A DNA stretch of 61,959 nt. It comes from Aciditerrimonas ferrireducens (lineage in GTDB: Bacteria > Actinomycetota > Acidimicrobiia > Acidimicrobiales > UBA8190). The stretch lies in assembly GCF_023130475.1 (NCBI RefSeq), contig NZ_JAKHEX010000016.1:1-61959 (forward strand), written 5' to 3'. Position numbers and translations under genes: made by a program. How positions within the stretch are numbered: the first letter of the stretch is position 1; the number at the start of each line of letters is the position of its first letter. Below the pieces are notes generated by a model. That model had not been told where the DNA came from and ran no database searches. It was given only the letters and a program-made list of their open reading frames with translations. Below are positions 7,784 through 18,264 of this stretch, in pieces.

Positions 7784-8374
7784 GTGTCCCGCCCGCTGGC
7801 CTTCGACCCCATCGAGGAGGCCGCTCGGCGCTGGGAGGCCCGCTGGCCGAAGGCGGCGTCGGCCATGGCCGCGGCCACCTCCGTGGTCCGGGTCCAGCAG
7901 CTGGTGGTGGCGGCGGTCGACGCCGCCCTGCGCCCCTACGGCCTGACCTTCGCCCGCTTCGAGGCCCTCCGCCTGCTGGCCTTCAGCCGGGAGGGCGCCC
8001 TGCCCCTCTCCCGCATGGGGCCCCGCCTCATGGTCCACCCCACCAGCGTCACCAACGTCGTGGACCGTCTCGAGGCCGACGGTCTCGTCGAACGGGTCCC
8101 CCATCCCACCGACCGCCGGACCACCCTGGCCCGCATCACCCCGGCCGGCCGGGCCCTGGTGGAGGAGGCCACCGAGGCAGTGAACGCCAGCGGCTTCGGC
8201 CTCGACGCCCTCGGGGAGGACCAGGCCCGGGCCCTCGTGGCCCTCCTCCGGCCGGTCCGGGCAGCGGCCGGGGACTTCTCGGCGCAGGGCCCTGCCGACC
8301 CGGAGCCGCTCCCGGCTCCCCGCCCCGCCCCCCGCCCAAAAGATCGGTCGACAAATACTCGGACCTCCGAGTAA
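7784..8374 (+). CDS. MarR-family transcriptional regulator next to icmF
   Basis: The 196-aa protein carries a MarR winged helix. It includes LTFARFEALRLLAF, the recognition region MVHPTSVTNVVDRLEADGLVER, and the wing HPTDRRTTLARITPAGR. It starts 5 bp after mrp (GTG 7784) and ends 39 bp before icmF. Its stop codon overlaps a perfect inverted repeat in the icmF promoter (8356-8373). MarR proteins usually repress neighbouring genes and are released by acyl-CoA or aromatic ligands, so control of icmF is likely. The last ~30 residues are a Pro-rich tail. Confidence 0.87.
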   Translation: MSRPLAFDPIEEAARRWEARWPKAASAMAAATSVVRVQQLVVAAVDAALRPYGLTFARFEALRLLAFSREGALPLSRMGPRLMVHPTSVTNVVDRLEADGLVERVPHPTDRRTTLARITPAGRALVEEATEAVNASGFGLDALGEDQARALVALLRPVRAAAGDFSAQGPADPEPLPAPRPAPRPKDRSTNTRTSE

Positions 8375-8377
8375 TCT
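8348..8377 (+). promoter_or_regulatory. icmF promoter with embedded operator
   Basis: TCGACA (8348-8353) and TAATCT (8372-8377) are spaced 18 bp and form a sigma70-like promoter. Between and overlapping them is the perfect inverted repeat TACTCGGA-CC-TCCGAGTA (8356-8373, 8-bp arms). A repressor bound there would block RNA polymerase, which makes it the likely MarR site. Confidence 0.72.
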
Positions 8378-8413
8378 GGGGGTGCTGGGGCGGGCGAGAC
8401 GAGGAGGTGGCCC

Positions 8414-11400
8414 GTGGCCGAGTCGAGGTTCCCCCTGCGGTTCGTGACGGCGACCGCCCTCTTCGACGGGCACGACGCCGCCATCAACCTGGTGCGGCGG
8501 TTGCTGCAGGCCGAGGGGGCCGAGGTGGTCCACCTGGGCCACAACCGCTCGGTGGCCGAGATTGTGGCCGCCGCCGTCGAGGAGGACGCCCACGGGGTGG
8601 CGGTCAGCTCCTACCAGGGCGGCCACATGGAGTTCCTCGGGTACCTGCTGGAGGAGCTCCAGCGGGTGGGCCGAGGGGACTGCCAGGTGGTGGCCGGCGG
8701 CGGCGGGGTCATCGTGGCCGAGGAGGTCGCCGCCCTGGAGGCCGCCGGGGTGGCCAAGGTCTTCACCCCCGAGGACGGCCGGCGCCTGGGGCTCTCGGGC
8801 ATGGCCCAGGCGGTCCTTGCCGCCTGCCAGCGGGACCTGGCCGCCGACCCCGCGCCCTACGAGGGCCGATCCCTGGCCGAGGTCGGCAAGGTCGGTCTGG
8901 CCCGCTTCGTCTCGGCCCTCGAGCGGGGCCTCGTGCCCGAGGGGACCCTGGCCGAGGTCCGGGCCGCGGCCAGGGCTCGGCGGGTGCCGGTGCTCGGGGT
9001 GACCGGCACCGGCGGGGCCGGCAAGTCCTCGCTCACCGACGAGCTGCTCCGGCGGTTCCGCCTCGACTACAAGGAGCCCCTCCGGATCGCCGTCGTGGCC
9101 GTCGACCCCAGCCGGCGGCGCGGCGGGGCCCTCCTCGGGGACCGCATCCGGATGAACGCCCTCGACGAGTGGACCTTCTTCCGGTCCCTGGCCAGCCGAG
9201 GGGCGGGCAGCGGCCTGCCCCCGTGGACCGACGACGTGGTGGCCGCCTGCCAGGCGGCCGGCTACGACCTCGTGGTGCTCGAGACCCCCGGGATCGGCCA
9301 GGGCCAGGCCGACCTCGAAGGCCGGGTGGACGTGGCCCTCTACGTCATGACCCCCGAGTACGGGGCGGCCAGCCAGCTCGAGAAGATCGAGATGCTGGAG
9401 GTGGCCGACGTCGTGGCCCTCAACAAGGCCGACCGCTTCGGGGCGGCCGACGCGCTCCGGGACGTGGCCCGGACCCTGGCGCGCCAACCCCGCTTCGCCG
9501 GGGTGCCCCGCGAGGCCCTCCCGGTCGTCGGCACCGTGGCCTCCCGTTTCGACGACGACGGGGTCACGGCCTGCTACGAGCGGCTCTGCGCCCTGCTCGA
9601 GTCCCACGGCCTGCCCGAGGGCCGGGGCCTCCTCGCTGCTCGGCCCGCCACCCGGCCTCCCTCGGCGCCGCTCGTCCCCCCGGCCCGCAGCCGCTACCTG
9701 GCAGAGGTAGCCGAGACCATCCGGGCCTACCGCCGTCGGGCCGCCGAGCAGGTGGCCCGGGTTGCCCGCGCCGAGGCCCTGAGCGACGCGGCCGCCGCCC
9801 TGGCCGGCGCCCCGACCCAGCCCGCCGATCCCACTGCCCCGAGCGGCTCCGACCAGGCGGTCCTGGCGCGCCTCCAGGGCGCGGCCGAGGCCGCCTGGGC
9901 GGAGGTCGACCCGGCCCTGCGGGCCGAGCTGGCCGCCTGGGACGAGCGGGCCGGGGCCTTCGGTCGGTGCCTCTCCCCGGGCCAGGCGGAGGCCGCCGAG
10001 CGCCACCGGGTCGAGGGGGTCGATCCGGGCGGGCCGCTCGGGCGGCGGACCCTGGCCGGGAGCTTCCTGCCGAAGGTGGCCGTGCCCCGTCCGGCCAGCC
10101 GGGCCGAGCTGGCCCGGTTCCTGCTCACCGAGCAGCTGCCGGGCCGGTTCCCCTACACCGCCGGGGTCTTCCCCCTGCGGCGCAGCGACGAGGAGCCGAC
10201 CCGGATGTTCGCCGGCGAGGGCACCCCGGCGCGGACCAACCGGCGGTTCCACCTGCTCGCCGAGGGGATGCCCTCGGTCCGGCTCTCGGTGGCCTTCGAC
10301 TCGGTGACCCTCTACGGCTTCGACCCCGACGAACGCCCCGACATCTACGGGAAGATCGGCAACGCCGGGGTCTCGGTGGCCACGATCTGGGACATGGCCG
10401 AGCTCTTCGAGGGCTTCGACCTGGCCGACCCGAAGACCTCGGTGTCCATGACCATCAACGGTCCGGCCCCGGCCATCTTGGCCATGTTCTTGAACGTCGC
10501 CATCGACCAGCGCGTCGCCCGGGCCGAGGCCGAAGCCGGCCGGGCCCTCTCGCCCGAGGAACGGGAGGCCCTGGCCGCCGAGGTGCTGCGGACCATCCGA
10601 GGCACCGTCCAGGCCGACATCCTGAAAGAGGACCAGGGGCAGAACACCTGCATCTTCTCCACCGACTTCGCCCTCAAGATGATGGCCGACGTCCAGGAGT
10701 GGTTCGTGGCCCACGAGGTCCGCCACTTCTACTCGGTCTCCATCTCCGGCTACCACATCGCCGAGGCCGGGGCGAACCCCATCACCCAGCTCGCCTTCAC
10801 CCTGGCCAACGCCTTCACCTACCTCGAGGCGTTCCTGGCCCGGGGCATGGCGGTGGACGACGTGGCGCCGAACCTCTCGTTCTTCTTCTCGGCCGGCATG
10901 GACCCCGAGTACGCGGTCCTGGGCCGGGTGGCGAGGCGGATCTGGGCGGTGGCCCTCCGGGACCGCTACGGGGCCAACGAGCGGTCCCAGCGGTTGAAGT
11001 ACCACGTGCAGACCTCCGGCCGTTCCCTGCACGCCCAGGAGATGGCCTTCAACGACATCCGGACCACCCTCCAGGCCCTCCTGGCCCTGGCCGACAACTG
11101 CAACAGCCTCCACACGAACGCCTACGACGAGGCGGTCACCACGCCGACCGAGGAGTCGGTCCGCCGGGCCCTGGCCATCCAGCTGGTCATCAACCGGGAA
11201 CTGGGCCTCATGGGGATCGACAACCCCCTCCAAGGCTCCTACGCCCTCGAGCAGCTGACCGACGCGGTCGAGGAGGCGGTCCTCGAGGAGCTGGACCGCC
11301 TGGCCGAGCGGGGCGGGGTGCTCGGCGCCATGGAGCTCGGCTACCAGCGGGGCCGGATCCAGGACGAGTCCCTGCGCTACGAGCAGGCCAAGCACGACGG

Positions 11401-11698
11401 CAGCCTGCCCATCGTGGGGGTCAACACCTTCCTCCGCCCCGGCGGGGAGCCCCTCGTGCCGAGCGTGCCCCTTTCCCGCTCCACCGAGGAGGAGAAGCGC
11501 CGGCAGGTGGAGCGGGTCCGGCAGTTCCAGGCTGCCCACGCCGAGGAGGCCCCCGCGGCGATCGAGCGGCTCCAGCGGGCCGCCCTGGAGGGCCGGAACC
11601 TCTTCGCCGAGCTCATGGCGGCGGTGCGGGTCCTGAGCCTCGGCCAGATCACCCAGGCCCTCTTCGAGGTCGGCGGCCGCTACCGCCGGAACCTCTAG
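8414..11698 (+). CDS. icmF: Fused B12-dependent acyl-CoA mutase, IcmF type
   Basis: The single 1,094-aa chain joins three modules. First is an adenosylcobalamin-binding domain (FDGHDAAINLV near residues 18-28, SSYQGGH). Next is a MeaB-like GTPase chaperone (GTGGAGKSS near 198-206, NKADRF). Last is the mutase TIM barrel (FPYTAGVFPLRR, FDSVTLYGFDP, GKIGNAGVS). This order is that of IcmF, which interconverts isobutyryl- and n-butyryl-CoA, or related branched acyl-CoAs. Substrate choice depends on a few active-site residues that I cannot assign without an alignment. It is transcribed from the operator-controlled promoter at 8348-8377 and ends overlapping the convergent paaX gene by 4 bp. No cobalamin riboswitch fits in the short leader. 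Confidence 0.92.
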   Translation: MAESRFPLRFVTATALFDGHDAAINLVRRLLQAEGAEVVHLGHNRSVAEIVAAAVEEDAHGVAVSSYQGGHMEFLGYLLEELQRVGRGDCQVVAGGGGVIVAEEVAALEAAGVAKVFTPEDGRRLGLSGMAQAVLAACQRDLAADPAPYEGRSLAEVGKVGLARFVSALERGLVPEGTLAEVRAAARARRVPVLGVTGTGGAGKSSLTDELLRRFRLDYKEPLRIAVVAVDPSRRRGGALLGDRIRMNALDEWTFFRSLASRGAGSGLPPWTDDVVAACQAAGYDLVVLETPGIGQGQADLEGRVDVALYVMTPEYGAASQLEKIEMLEVADVVALNKADRFGAADALRDVARTLARQPRFAGVPREALPVVGTVASRFDDDGVTACYERLCALLESHGLPEGRGLLAARPATRPPSAPLVPPARSRYLAEVAETIRAYRRRAAEQVARVARAEALSDAAAALAGAPTQPADPTAPSGSDQAVLARLQGAAEAAWAEVDPALRAELAAWDERAGAFGRCLSPGQAEAAERHRVEGVDPGGPLGRRTLAGSFLPKVAVPRPASRAELARFLLTEQLPGRFPYTAGVFPLRRSDEEPTRMFAGEGTPARTNRRFHLLAEGMPSVRLSVAFDSVTLYGFDPDERPDIYGKIGNAGVSVATIWDMAELFEGFDLADPKTSVSMTINGPAPAILAMFLNVAIDQRVARAEAEAGRALSPEEREALAAEVLRTIRGTVQADILKEDQGQNTCIFSTDFALKMMADVQEWFVAHEVRHFYSVSISGYHIAEAGANPITQLAFTLANAFTYLEAFLARGMAVDDVAPNLSFFFSAGMDPEYAVLGRVARRIWAVALRDRYGANERSQRLKYHVQTSGRSLHAQEMAFNDIRTTLQALLALADNCNSLHTNAYDEAVTTPTEESVRRALAIQLVINRELGLMGIDNPLQGSYALEQLTDAVEEAVLEELDRLAERGGVLGAMELGYQRGRIQDESLRYEQAKHDGSLPIVGVNTFLRPGGEPLVPSVPLSRSTEEEKRRQVERVRQFQAAHAEEAPAAIERLQRAALEGRNLFAELMAAVRVLSLGQITQALFEVGGRYRRNL

Positions 11699-12558
11699 CC
11701 GGCCTCGGCCCGCTCGTCCTCGGGGACCGCCGGTTCCCGGGCCGCCCACCAGCGGGCGGCCCACGGGGCCAGGCGGTCGTGGAGCCGGTGGAAGCAGGCG
11801 GCGGCCTGGTCCCCCGCCCAGTCCTCAGGGAGGAGCTCCTCGGGGAGGTCGGGGTCCAAGAAGGGCAGCTGGCGCCAGCGGTGCACCAGGGCCAGGAGGG
11901 CCGCGGTGGCCCGCTCCTCGTCCCGGGGCGGCGGGGCCGCCAACCGGGGCGCCTCGGCGGCCACGAAGGCCCGGTAGGCGGCGGCCAGCCCCGGCAGGTC
12001 GAAGGCTGCGGCGGCCAGCTGTCGGGGGTCCTCGCTCGGGGAGGGCTCGGCCACGAAGACCTGGGCCGCCCCCCGGAGGCCGAGCTCCTCGAGGACCCGC
12101 TCGAGCGCCCCGCGCCGCTCGGCCCAGGGGCCCAGCCAGACGCCGGGGGCGAGGGCCCCGAACCCGGCCCAGGCCAGCCGGGTCCGCAGCCGGCGGCGCT
12201 GGTCCCGCTCGCCGGGCGTCGCCACGAGGCAGAGCACCAGCCGCCCGTCCCAGCGGCGCCGACCCCGGTGGAGGCTGTAGATCCGCTCGATGCCCTCGGT
12301 CAGGAGGGCCGTGGCCGCCGGGGTCAGGTGCCAGCGGGTCCGCCGCCCGTGGCGCTCCGCGGCGAGGAGGCCCTTGCCGGCCGCCCGGTTCACCGCCTGC
12401 CGAGCCGCCCGGGGGTCGACCTCGAGGAGGCCGAGGGCCTCGAGGAGGGTCTGGGTCCACACGGCGCCACCCCGGGGCAGGACGAGCTCGCCGAGGACCG
12501 TCAGGAGGTAGGCCCGGGCGCTCCGGCTCCCCAGGCCGTGCTGCTGCGCCGGTTCCAC
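11695..12558 (-). CDS. PaaX-family transcriptional regulator
   Basis: An N-terminal winged helix (ARAYLLTVLGELVLPRGGAVWTQ...), the PaaX central domain (WDGRLVLCLV, WAGFGALAPGVWLGP) and a C-terminal PaaX domain are visible. Family members sense aryl-CoA thioesters, classically phenylacetyl-CoA. It diverges from boxC, so benzoyl-CoA or another aryl-CoA is the likely effector. The frame is open to an ATG at 12615, but that would overlap the boxC promoter. I prefer the GTG at 12558 (287 aa), although no good ribosome site marks it. The start is therefore uncertain by 19 codons. Confidence 0.83.
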   Translation of the reverse strand: MEPAQQHGLGSRSARAYLLTVLGELVLPRGGAVWTQTLLEALGLLEVDPRAARQAVNRAAGKGLLAAERHGRRTRWHLTPAATALLTEGIERIYSLHRGRRRWDGRLVLCLVATPGERDQRRRLRTRLAWAGFGALAPGVWLGPWAERRGALERVLEELGLRGAAQVFVAEPSPSEDPRQLAAAAFDLPGLAAAYRAFVAAEAPRLAAPPPRDEERATAALLALVHRWRQLPFLDPDLPEELLPEDWAGDQAAACFHRLHDRLAPWAARWWAAREPAVPEDERAEAG

Positions 12559-12584
12559 TCGCGCAAGGCTACCCGCTCCCCCTT

Positions 12585-12628
12585 GATGTGCGACATCTTC
12601 TTGACAGCTATGCACTGAGTTGTAGGAT
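12585..12628 (+). promoter_or_regulatory. boxC promoter and candidate PaaX sites
   Basis: TTGACA (12601-12606) and TAGGAT (12623-12628), 16 bp apart, form a strong promoter toward boxC. Just upstream lies the inverted repeat GATGT-GCG-ACATC (12585-12597). A related half-site, GATGTCGG, overlaps the -10. Two sites flanking or covering the promoter would suit repression by the divergent PaaX-type regulator. Confidence 0.65.
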
Positions 12629-12679
12629 GTCGGTGCGGTCGCCGAGCGGCCGAACGTTCGTGGAGAGGGGGTGCCCGTG

Positions 12680-14395
<1,716 letters not shown>

Positions 14396-14399
14396 GGCG

Positions 14400-15812
14400 A
14401 TGAGCAGCGTGGACTACGCCACGAGGATCCCGAACAACGTCGACCTGGACCAGGACCGCCGGCTCCAGCGGGCCCTGGAGAGCTGGCAGCCGCGGTTCGT
14501 GGCCTGGTGGAAGGAGCTCGGGCCGGTGGCCTTCCAGGACCACGACGTCTACCTCAGGACGGCCATCTCGGTGGCCCAGGAGGGCTGGGCGAACTTCGGC
14601 TACGTGCGGATGCCCGAGTACCGCTGGGGGATCTTCCTCGCCGACCCGACGCCCGACCGGCGGGTGGGCTTCGGGGACCACCTGGGCGAACCGGTCTGGC
14701 AGGAGGTCCCCGGGGAGCACCGGGCGGAGCTGCGCCGCCTGGTGGTGGTCCAGGGGGACACCGAACCGGCCTCGGTGGAGCAGCAGCGGCACCTCTGCCT
14801 CACCGCGCCGAGCCTCTACGACCTGCGGAACCTCTTCCAGGTGAACGTGGAGGAGGGCCGGCACCTGTGGGCCATGGTCTACCTCCTGCACCGCTACTTC
14901 GGCCGGGACGGCCGGGAGGAGGCCGACGAGCTCCTGGAGCGGCACTCGGGGGACCAGGACAACCCGCGGATCCTCGGGGCCTTCAACGAGCCGACCCCCG
15001 ACTGGCTGTCGTTCTTCTTCTTCACCTACTTCACCGACCGGGACGGCAAGTTCCAGCTGGCCTCGCTGAAGGAGAGCGCCTTCGACCCCCTGTCCCGGAC
15101 CTGCGAGTTCATGCTGAAGGAGGAGGCCCACCACATGTTCGTGGGGGCCACCGGGGTCGGCCGGGTGGTCCAGCGGACCGTCGAGCTCATGCGGGAGCAC
15201 GACACCGACGACGTGGCCCCCTACGGCGGGGTGAACGTGGCCACCTTGCAGCGCTACTTGAACCTCCACTTCTCGGTTTCCCTCGACCTCTTCGGGGCCG
15301 AGACCTCGACGAACGCCGCGAACTACTTCGCCGCCGGGCTCAAGGGCCGCTTCCACGAGGACCAGCGGCCCGACGACCACCGCCTCCAGGGGGCCACCCG
15401 GGCGGTGCCGGCGCTGGTCGACGGCCAGGTCGCCACCCGGGCGGTGCCGGCGCTCTCGGCGCTGAACGAGACCCTGCGGGACGACTACGTGGAGGACTGC
15501 CGGAAGGGCGTGGAGCGCTGGAACCGGCTCCTCGCCCCGGCGGGGGCCGAGCTGCGGCTCCCCCACGTGGGTTTTCACCGCCAGGTCGGGGTGTTCGCCG
15601 GCCAGCCCATCACCCCCGAGGGCCAGCTCGTGGACCCCGGGACCTGGGCCCGGCGGGCCCAGGAGGAGTGGCTGCCGACCGAGGCGGACCGGGCCCACGT
15701 GGCCTCCTTGATGGTGCCGGTCCGGGAGCCGGGCAAGATGGCCGGGTGGATCGCCCCGCCGGCCACCGGGGTGCACGGCAAGCCGCTGGACTTCGAGTAC
15801 GTCCGGCCGTGA
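14400..15812 (+). CDS. boxB: Benzoyl-CoA 2,3-epoxidase oxygenase subunit BoxB
   Basis: Diiron oxygenase that epoxidises benzoyl-CoA with electrons from BoxA. The iron-ligand motifs NVEEGRHLW and LKEEAHHMFVG are visible in the ferritin-like core, and the family start DYATRIPNNVDL is intact. Length (470 aa) fits the family. An exact 23-bp direct repeat with a 39-bp period inserts a duplicated ATRAVPAL around residues 332-352, in a surface-loop region of unknown effect. It follows boxC by 4 bp and overlaps the ligase gene in a GTGA. No boxA reductase is found in the window, so electrons must come from elsewhere. Confidence 0.95.
   Translation: MSSVDYATRIPNNVDLDQDRRLQRALESWQPRFVAWWKELGPVAFQDHDVYLRTAISVAQEGWANFGYVRMPEYRWGIFLADPTPDRRVGFGDHLGEPVWQEVPGEHRAELRRLVVVQGDTEPASVEQQRHLCLTAPSLYDLRNLFQVNVEEGRHLWAMVYLLHRYFGRDGREEADELLERHSGDQDNPRILGAFNEPTPDWLSFFFFTYFTDRDGKFQLASLKESAFDPLSRTCEFMLKEEAHHMFVGATGVGRVVQRTVELMREHDTDDVAPYGGVNVATLQRYLNLHFSVSLDLFGAETSTNAANYFAAGLKGRFHEDQRPDDHRLQGATRAVPALVDGQVATRAVPALSALNETLRDDYVEDCRKGVERWNRLLAPAGAELRLPHVGFHRQVGVFAGQPITPEGQLVDPGTWARRAQEEWLPTEADRAHVASLMVPVREPGKMAGWIAPPATGVHGKPLDFEYVRP
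15393..15454 (+). repeat. 39-bp-period direct repeat inside boxB
   Basis: A 23-bp sequence beginning GCCACCCGGGCGGTGCC occurs at 15393-15415 and 15432-15454. It encodes ATRAVPAL twice, 13 codons apart, and keeps the frame. It looks like a recent in-frame tandem duplication. Confidence 0.85.
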
Positions 15813-17383
15813 CCCCCTACAACGCCGCCTCGTGGCTGGTGGACCGGCACCTCGAGGAGGGCCGGGGCGGGCGGCCGGCGGTGGTGGCCGGCCCCGAGCG
15901 CCTCTCCTACGAGGCCCTCGCCCGCCTGGTCCGCCGGGCCCAGCACGGCCTGGGTGCGCTCGGGGTGCGGCCCGAGGAGCGGGTGGCCATGGTGGTGCGG
16001 GACGAGCCGGGGTTCCTGGCCTGGTTCCTCGGGTGCCTGCGGGCCGGGGTGGTGCCGGTGCCGCTCTCGACCATGCTGCGGGGCGAGGAGCTCGGGGCGA
16101 TCGTCGACGACGCCCGGGCCCGGGTGGCGGTCCTCTCGGCGGCCTCCCTGCCGCTGCTGCCCGCCCTGTCGGCTTGCGCCCCGGACCTCGCCCAGGTGGT
16201 GGTGGTCGGGGAGCCCGAAGGACCCTTGCCGGTGGTCCCGGGGGTGGGGCTGGTCTCCTTCGCCGAGCTCGACGACGAGGACGAGCTGCCCCCCGGCCGG
16301 ACCGGCCGGGACTCCCCGGCGTTCTGGCTCTACAGCTCGGGGACCACGGGCACCCCGAAGGGGGTCATGCACCGCCACGGCAGCCTCGAGGCCACCGCCC
16401 GGACCTACGCCGCCGAGGTCCTGCGGATCGGGCCGGAGGACCGCTGCTTCTCGGCGGCCAAGCTCTTCTTCGCCTTCGGGCTGGGCAACGCCTTGACCTT
16501 CCCCCTGTCGGTGGGGGCCACCACGGTCCTCGACCCCCGGCCGGCCTCGCCGGCGATGGTGGCCGAGGTGGTGGCCCGGGACCAGCCCACCCTCTTCTTC
16601 GGGAGCCCGGGGCTCCTGGCCGCCATGGTGGCCCAGGAGGTCGACCCCCGGCCCTTCGCCTCGGTGCGCCTCGGGGCCACCGCCGGGGAGGCCCTGCCGG
16701 CCGAGGTGCACCGGCGGTTCACGGAGCGCTTCGGGTTCCCGGTGCTCGACGGGCTGGGCTCCACCGAGGCCCTCCACATCTTCTTGTCCAACCGTCCCGG
16801 GGCGGAGCGACCCGGGACCTCGGGCACCCCGGTGCCGGGGTACGAGGTCCGGCTGGTCGACGACGAGGGGCGGGTGGTGGAGGAGCCCGGGGTGCCGGGC
16901 AACCTGCAGGTGGCCGGCCCCTCCATCGCCACCGGCTACTGGTGCCGGACCGAGGCCACCCAGGCGGCCTTCGAGGGGCGCTGGCTGCGGACGGGGGACG
17001 TCTACGTCCGCACCGAGGACGGCTGCTACCAGTTCCTGGGGCGGACCAGCGACATGATCAAGGCCGGGGGCATCTGGGTGTCGCCGGCCGAGGTGGAGAA
17101 CGTCCTGCTGGCCCACGAGGCGGTGGCCGAGGCGGCGGTCGTGGGGGGCCGGACCCCCGAGGGCCTGGAGGAGGTCGTGGCCTTCGTCGTGCCCCGGCCG
17201 GGCGTCGAGCTGGACCCCGGGGCCGTCGAGGCCCACTGCCGGGAGCGGATGGCAGCGTTCAAGCGGCCCCGGCGGATCGTGGTGGTCGAGGAGCTGCCGA
17301 AGACCGCCACCGGCAAGATCCAGCGCTACCGGCTCCGCCAGGAGGCGAACGCCCCGGCGGCGAACGCCCCCGCGGGGCGGTGA
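15809..17383 (+). CDS. Benzoate-CoA ligase family AMP-forming enzyme
   Basis: ANL-superfamily adenylating enzyme, 524 aa. Motifs are the P-loop YSSGTTGTPKGVMH, LDGLGSTEALHIFLSN (A5-type motif, with the SNRPG stretch typical of benzoate-CoA ligases), TGDVY, and the C-terminal catalytic Lys in KTATGKIQRY. It activates benzoate or a close aromatic acid to the CoA thioester, which is the entry step for BoxB/BoxC in the same operon. It starts with a GTG overlapping the boxB stop by 4 bp and overlaps the next gene in the same way, so translation is coupled. A short alanine-rich repeat (NAPAANAPAG) closes the protein. Confidence 0.9.
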   Translation: MTPYNAASWLVDRHLEEGRGGRPAVVAGPERLSYEALARLVRRAQHGLGALGVRPEERVAMVVRDEPGFLAWFLGCLRAGVVPVPLSTMLRGEELGAIVDDARARVAVLSAASLPLLPALSACAPDLAQVVVVGEPEGPLPVVPGVGLVSFAELDDEDELPPGRTGRDSPAFWLYSSGTTGTPKGVMHRHGSLEATARTYAAEVLRIGPEDRCFSAAKLFFAFGLGNALTFPLSVGATTVLDPRPASPAMVAEVVARDQPTLFFGSPGLLAAMVAQEVDPRPFASVRLGATAGEALPAEVHRRFTERFGFPVLDGLGSTEALHIFLSNRPGAERPGTSGTPVPGYEVRLVDDEGRVVEEPGVPGNLQVAGPSIATGYWCRTEATQAAFEGRWLRTGDVYVRTEDGCYQFLGRTSDMIKAGGIWVSPAEVENVLLAHEAVAEAAVVGGRTPEGLEEVVAFVVPRPGVELDPGAVEAHCRERMAAFKRPRRIVVVEELPKTATGKIQRYRLRQEANAPAANAPAGR

Positions 17384-18264
17384 GCGAGGGCCTGGTCCGG
17401 GTCGGACCCCACGAGCTCGAGGTCCGGGTGCTGGCCGCCCGGCCCGGCGCCGAGGCCCTGGCCCCCCTGGTTCTGCTCCACGAGGGCCTGGGCTCCGCCG
17501 GGCTGTGGCGGGACCTCCCGGAGGCCCTCCAGGCCGTCGGGGCCGGGCGGGCCGTGGTCTGCTACTCCCGCCCCGGCTACGGCCGCTCCACCCCGGTCCG
17601 CCCGCCCCGTCCCCTGCGCTACATGCACCGAGAGGCCCTCTCGGTGCTGCCCCGGCTGCTCGCCGCCTTGGGCCTCGCCCGACCGGTCCTCCTCGGCCAC
17701 AGCGACGGGGCCTCCATCGCCCTCGTCCACGCCGGGGCCAAGCCGGCCGAGCTGCCCGAGGAGCTGGCCCCCTGGTCCTTCTGGCCGCCGAGAGGGGTAG
17801 TGGCCATCGCCCCCCACGTGGTGGTCGAGGACCGCTCCATCGCCGGCATCGAGGCCGCCCGCGCCGCCTACCTCCACGGCGACCTGCGCCGGCGCCTGGC
17901 CCGCCACCACCGGGACGTGGACGCCACCTTCTGGGGCTGGAACGGGGCCTGGCTCTCCCCGGCCTTCGTCAGCTGGAGCATCGAGGAGTACCTGCCCCGC
18001 ATCGACTGCCCCCTGCTGCTCGTCCAAGGGGACGAGGACGAGTACGGCACCTTGGCTCAGCTGGAGCGCATCGAGGCCCGAAGCGGAGGAGCGGTCCGGC
18101 GGCTCGTGGTGGCCGGGGCGGGCCACGCGCCCCACCAGAGCCACCGGGAGCTGGTCCTCGGCGCCATCGGGCGGTTCCTCGGCGAGCTCGAACCCGAGCC
18201 CGCACCCGCCGGTTCGCGATCCGACGGGGCCGGCGCAGCGGAGGGGGTCAGGACCGGCGGCTGA
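17380..18264 (+). CDS. Alpha/beta hydrolase of the box operon
   Basis: Alpha/beta-fold hydrolase, 294 aa. The nucleophile elbow is GHSDGAS, the acid is in LLLVQGDEDEYGT and the histidine in GAGHAPHQSH. The oxyanion-side motif HEGLGSAGLWRDLP is also present. It overlaps the ligase gene by 4 bp and ends overlapping the convergent acyl-CoA synthetase by 17 bp. Its place as last gene of a box operon suggests it acts on a CoA ester or lactone after ring opening, or as a thioesterase that recycles CoA. That role is inference from context. Confidence 0.83.
   Translation: MSEGLVRVGPHELEVRVLAARPGAEALAPLVLLHEGLGSAGLWRDLPEALQAVGAGRAVVCYSRPGYGRSTPVRPPRPLRYMHREALSVLPRLLAALGLARPVLLGHSDGASIALVHAGAKPAELPEELAPWSFWPPRGVVAIAPHVVVEDRSIAGIEAARAAYLHGDLRRRLARHHRDVDATFWGWNGAWLSPAFVSWSIEEYLPRIDCPLLLVQGDEDEYGTLAQLERIEARSGGAVRRLVVAGAGHAPHQSHRELVLGAIGRFLGELEPEPAPAGSRSDGAGAAEGVRTGG

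Noticed and set aside
8375..8413. Cobalamin riboswitch before icmF
   Set aside because: The transcript leader is only about 30 nt, too short for the element, and no B12-box sequence is seen.
7705..12618. A plus-strand open frame of more than 1,600 codons and a minus-strand one of more than 1,300 codons over marR and icmF
   Set aside because: Both are Gly/Pro/Arg-rich shadow frames caused by very high GC content. The real genes in the region have clear domain motifs in other frames.
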